Source: Halorientalis salina (GTDB taxonomy: Archaea > Halobacteriota > Halobacteria > Halobacteriales > Haloarculaceae). Taken from it: a stretch of DNA of 64,000 nt. Where the stretch lies: NCBI RefSeq assembly GCF_005049285.1, contig NZ_SOSC01000003.1:248001-312000 (forward strand), in the 5' to 3' direction. Below the pieces are notes generated by a model, which did no database searches, was not told where the DNA came from, and saw only the letters and a program-made list of their open reading frames with translations. Positions 62,379 to 64,000 of this stretch are shown here, piece after piece. A program made the translations under genes and the position numbers. The number at the start of each line of letters is the position of its first letter. Position 1 is the first letter of the stretch.

Positions 62379-63005
62379 CTACTCCTCGGCGTACTTTTCG
62401 GCGTACGGAGTTTGTGCGTCACCGGCCTCACTGCCCAGCATCGACTCGACGTACTTGGCGACCACGTCCACCTCGATGTGGACCGGGTCCCCGACCGACT
62501 TCGCCGAGAGCGTCGTCAACTCGTAGGTCGCCGGGATGATCGCGACGCCGAAATCGTCGTCTAGATCGGCGACAGTGAGACTGATCCCGTCGACCGTGAC
62601 CGACCCCTTCTCGACGAGGTACCGTTCGAGGCCTTCGGGAACCGAAAAGCGGAACTCCCAGTCATCTCCAATCTCATCAATCGCGGTCACCTCGGCGGTG
62701 CCGTCGACGTGCCCCTGAACGAAGTGGCCGTCGAAGCGGCCGTCGGCCGGCAGCGCCCGCTCGACGTTCACGATGTCGTCCTCGGCGACGGTCCCGAGAT
62801 ACGTGCGCTCGACGGTCTCCTGTGAGAGGAAGAGGTCGAACCAATCACTCCCGAACTCCTCGACGGTCAGACAGGCGCCGTTGATCGCGATGGATTGTCC
62901 GTGATGCAGGTCGTCCAGGTCGGCCTGGACGCGCACGCGGCGGCCGCCCTCGTCGTCCTCGGTGTCGAGAACTGTCCCAGTCTGCTCGACGATGCCGGTG
63001 AACAT
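62379..63005 (-). CDS. ribE: Riboflavin synthase, alpha subunit
   Basis: The 208-residue protein has two lumazine-binding repeats, each with a conserved start and glycine pattern: MFTGIVEQTGTVLDTEDDEG then GQSIAINGACLTV, and FVQGHVDGTAEVTAIDEIGD then KGSVTVDGISLTV. It dismutates 6,7-dimethyl-8-ribityllumazine to riboflavin and acts as a trimer. It is the bacterial-type enzyme, not the small RibC type of methanogens. The stop is directly adjacent to the prsW stop, tail to tail. Confidence 0.95.
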   Translation of the reverse strand: MFTGIVEQTGTVLDTEDDEGGRRVRVQADLDDLHHGQSIAINGACLTVEEFGSDWFDLFLSQETVERTYLGTVAEDDIVNVERALPADGRFDGHFVQGHVDGTAEVTAIDEIGDDWEFRFSVPEGLERYLVEKGSVTVDGISLTVADLDDDFGVAIIPATYELTTLSAKSVGDPVHIEVDVVAKYVESMLGSEAGDAQTPYAEKYAEE

Positions 63006-63056
63006 ACACGCCGGTAGGGGCGGCGGGGCGAAAGGCGTTGTTCATTCCCTGGCGGG

Positions 63057-63467
63057 TCAGTCGGCGTTGGCGTCCTCGAACAGCGACGAGGACCGGTAGC
63101 CGACGATCATCTCGTGGACGAACAGACCCCCGAGGAGAACGGCGGCGAGCCCACCCAGGACGAGTCGTCCGAGGCCGTCGACGCCGTCGATCCCGTCGAC
63201 GACCCCGTACAGCCAGAGTATCCACAGCCCGGAAAAGAGCAGGCTCACGCGGATGCGCGTCCCCGGCGGGACGTTCTCGGTTTCGTCACCCGTCGCCGCC
63301 AGATACAGCTGTGGCAGCAGGAACGGGAGGATCGGGAAAAACAGGACGCTGACGACCGCTCCCTGGGTCGTCCGGAGTCCGACCTCGAGGACGAAGCCGG
63401 CGACGATCAGGAGGCACACCGAGAGGGCGAGTCCGGTGAGGTACACGCGGGTTTCGCGGGAGACCAT
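63057..63467 (-). CDS. Uncharacterised membrane protein, four helices
   Basis: The 136-residue protein has hydrophobic segments at about residues 10-30, 40-58, 74-92 and 98-118 and a short Asp-rich C-terminus. ATG 63467 (MVSRETRVYLTG) fits the first helix better than an in-frame ATG nine codons upstream. Function unknown. It has a divergent neighbour at 63564. Confidence 0.65.
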   Translation of the reverse strand: MVSRETRVYLTGLALSVCLLIVAGFVLEVGLRTTQGAVVSVLFFPILPFLLPQLYLAATGDETENVPPGTRIRVSLLFSGLWILWLYGVVDGIDGVDGLGRLVLGGLAAVLLGGLFVHEMIVGYRSSSLFEDANAD

Positions 63468-63563
63468 ACGCGACTCGACGCATCCGGCGAACAAAAAGAC
63501 AGCGCAGTGACTGGATCAGGGGTCGCATCGCTTTTGTCCGCTGGCCCTGAAGGCCACGACGAC

Positions 63564-63824
63564 ATGGACACGGGCATCGTCGGCATGATCACGCAACTGG
63601 GGACCGTCGCCATCGCCGCGACCATCGGGATGATGGGACTCGACTTCTTCTTTCGCGGCCAGCGACTCCTCGGCGGCGGGTTCGTCGCCTTCGCGGTCCT
63701 GATGGTGCTCGTCGAGGAGTACATCACGACGCCGGGCGACGTCGCCGGCGATCTCGCGGCGTCGGTCGTCGGGACGGTCGCGAAAGAACCCGAACGCGAG
63801 TCCGACTCCGAGCGCAGCGAGTGA
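63564..63824 (+). CDS. Small membrane protein with charged C-terminus
   Basis: The 86-residue protein has two hydrophobic segments (residues about 8-28 and 36-52, VAFAVLMVLVEEYITTPGD), then a Glu/Ser/Asp-rich tail (KEPERESDSERSE). ATG 63564 begins just before the first segment. It converges with the helicase gene, one base before its stop. Similar two-helix proteins are common in haloarchaea; function unknown. Confidence 0.6.
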   Translation: MDTGIVGMITQLGTVAIAATIGMMGLDFFFRGQRLLGGGFVAFAVLMVLVEEYITTPGDVAGDLAASVVGTVAKEPERESDSERSE

Positions 63825-64000
63825 TTACTGGGCCGGGAGCGGCTCTTTGGCTTCCTCGAGCAGTTGCTCGAGGGTCTTCTCACTGGGTTCGTTCTCCAGC
63901 AGGACGTCGACGGGCAGCGTCGGCGCGCCGTCGACCAGCCCTTCGAGCAGGACGAGTCGTTCCCGGGCGCGGCTCATCCCGACGTAGAAGACGCGCCGTT
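63825..64000 (-). CDS. C-terminal end of a UvrD/Rep-type DNA helicase (partial)
   Basis: The minus strand reads RRVFYVGMSRARERLVLLEG, helicase motif VI of superfamily 1 (UvrD/Rep/PcrA), followed by the end of the protein, LVDGAPTLPVDVLLENEPSE and EQLLEEAKEPLPAQ. The Arg finger (SRARE) is intact. The rest lies beyond the window. Helicase type (UvrD, Rep or a PD-(D/E)XK-less relative) cannot be settled from 58 codons. Confidence 0.8.
   Translation of the reverse strand, partial: RRVFYVGMSRARERLVLLEGLVDGAPTLPVDVLLENEPSEKTLEQLLEEAKEPLPAQ

Overview
The window is a stretch of haloarchaeal chromosome. The DNA is GC-rich (about two thirds G+C by eye outside a few islands) and the proteins are acidic, with many Asp and Glu residues. 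Archaeal or haloarchaeal markers include Sec61-beta, aIF1/SUI1, archaemetzincin, FAU-1, a UPF0146 protein, Mer and CofE (coenzyme F420), bacterio-opsin-activator-type regulators, PGF-CTERM surface proteins, TATA-box promoters and many leaderless starts. A member of the Haloarculaceae is my best guess; the sequence does not prove it. I see no rRNA, tRNA or CRISPR array.

Layout. At 0-9.4 kb there is a short-chain dehydrogenase, a long AcnA-type aconitase, and an RND/MMPL exporter operon with a secreted partner. That operon faces a TetR gene across three copies of one operator. At 9.4-19.8 kb there are a PGF-CTERM LVIVD protein, a low-GC DUF502 gene, the FAU-1/secG/thioredoxin cluster, archaemetzincin, a HAD hydrolase, a macro-domain protein, MsrA and a second PGF-CTERM surface protein. 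At 19.9-25.9 kb lies a complete, translationally coupled hutUGIH operon, followed by methylglyoxal synthase. At 26-31 kb a Bat-like regulator and a receiver-PAS histidine kinase converge. At 31.1-35.3 kb are an archaeal dUTPase, a second shorter aconitase and a lipoprotein.

The segment at about 35.3-39.1 kb is accessory in character. It has lower GC, a hicBA toxin-antitoxin pair between two 72-bp direct repeats, a PiT phosphate transporter, small zinc-ribbon and HTH proteins, and gene-poor DNA. From 39 to 49.7 kb there are a metallo-beta-lactamase-fold protein, a Nudix/eIF2B fusion, a phosphoesterase, cofE-mer, and a coupled moxR-DUF58-transglutaminase operon. From 49.7 to 64 kb there are aIF1, rhodanese/Nudix, RimI, EngB, an atypical cytochrome P450, DUF389, NOG1, hisE with traces of an old duplication, DUF151, pdxT, PrsW, riboflavin synthase and the C-terminus of a UvrD/Rep helicase.

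The most unusual signals are not single genes. (1) Two homologous palindromes of about 80 bp, plus a third of the same architecture, abut minus-strand stop codons; in the homologous pair the stop sits at the identical position. (2) Three unrelated genes share a stop-codon-embedded 3' motif (T-R-ACCAC-S-T5), and two of them are followed by arrays of hairpins. (3) A three-operator TetR circuit drives an RND exporter. (4) Reciprocal decay follows a duplication of a small gene and hisE. (5) A TA cassette lies between direct repeats. (6) Two enzymes have altered key residues (a P450 heme loop and a HutG metal motif). Functional names rest on motif recognition by eye; no database search was run.
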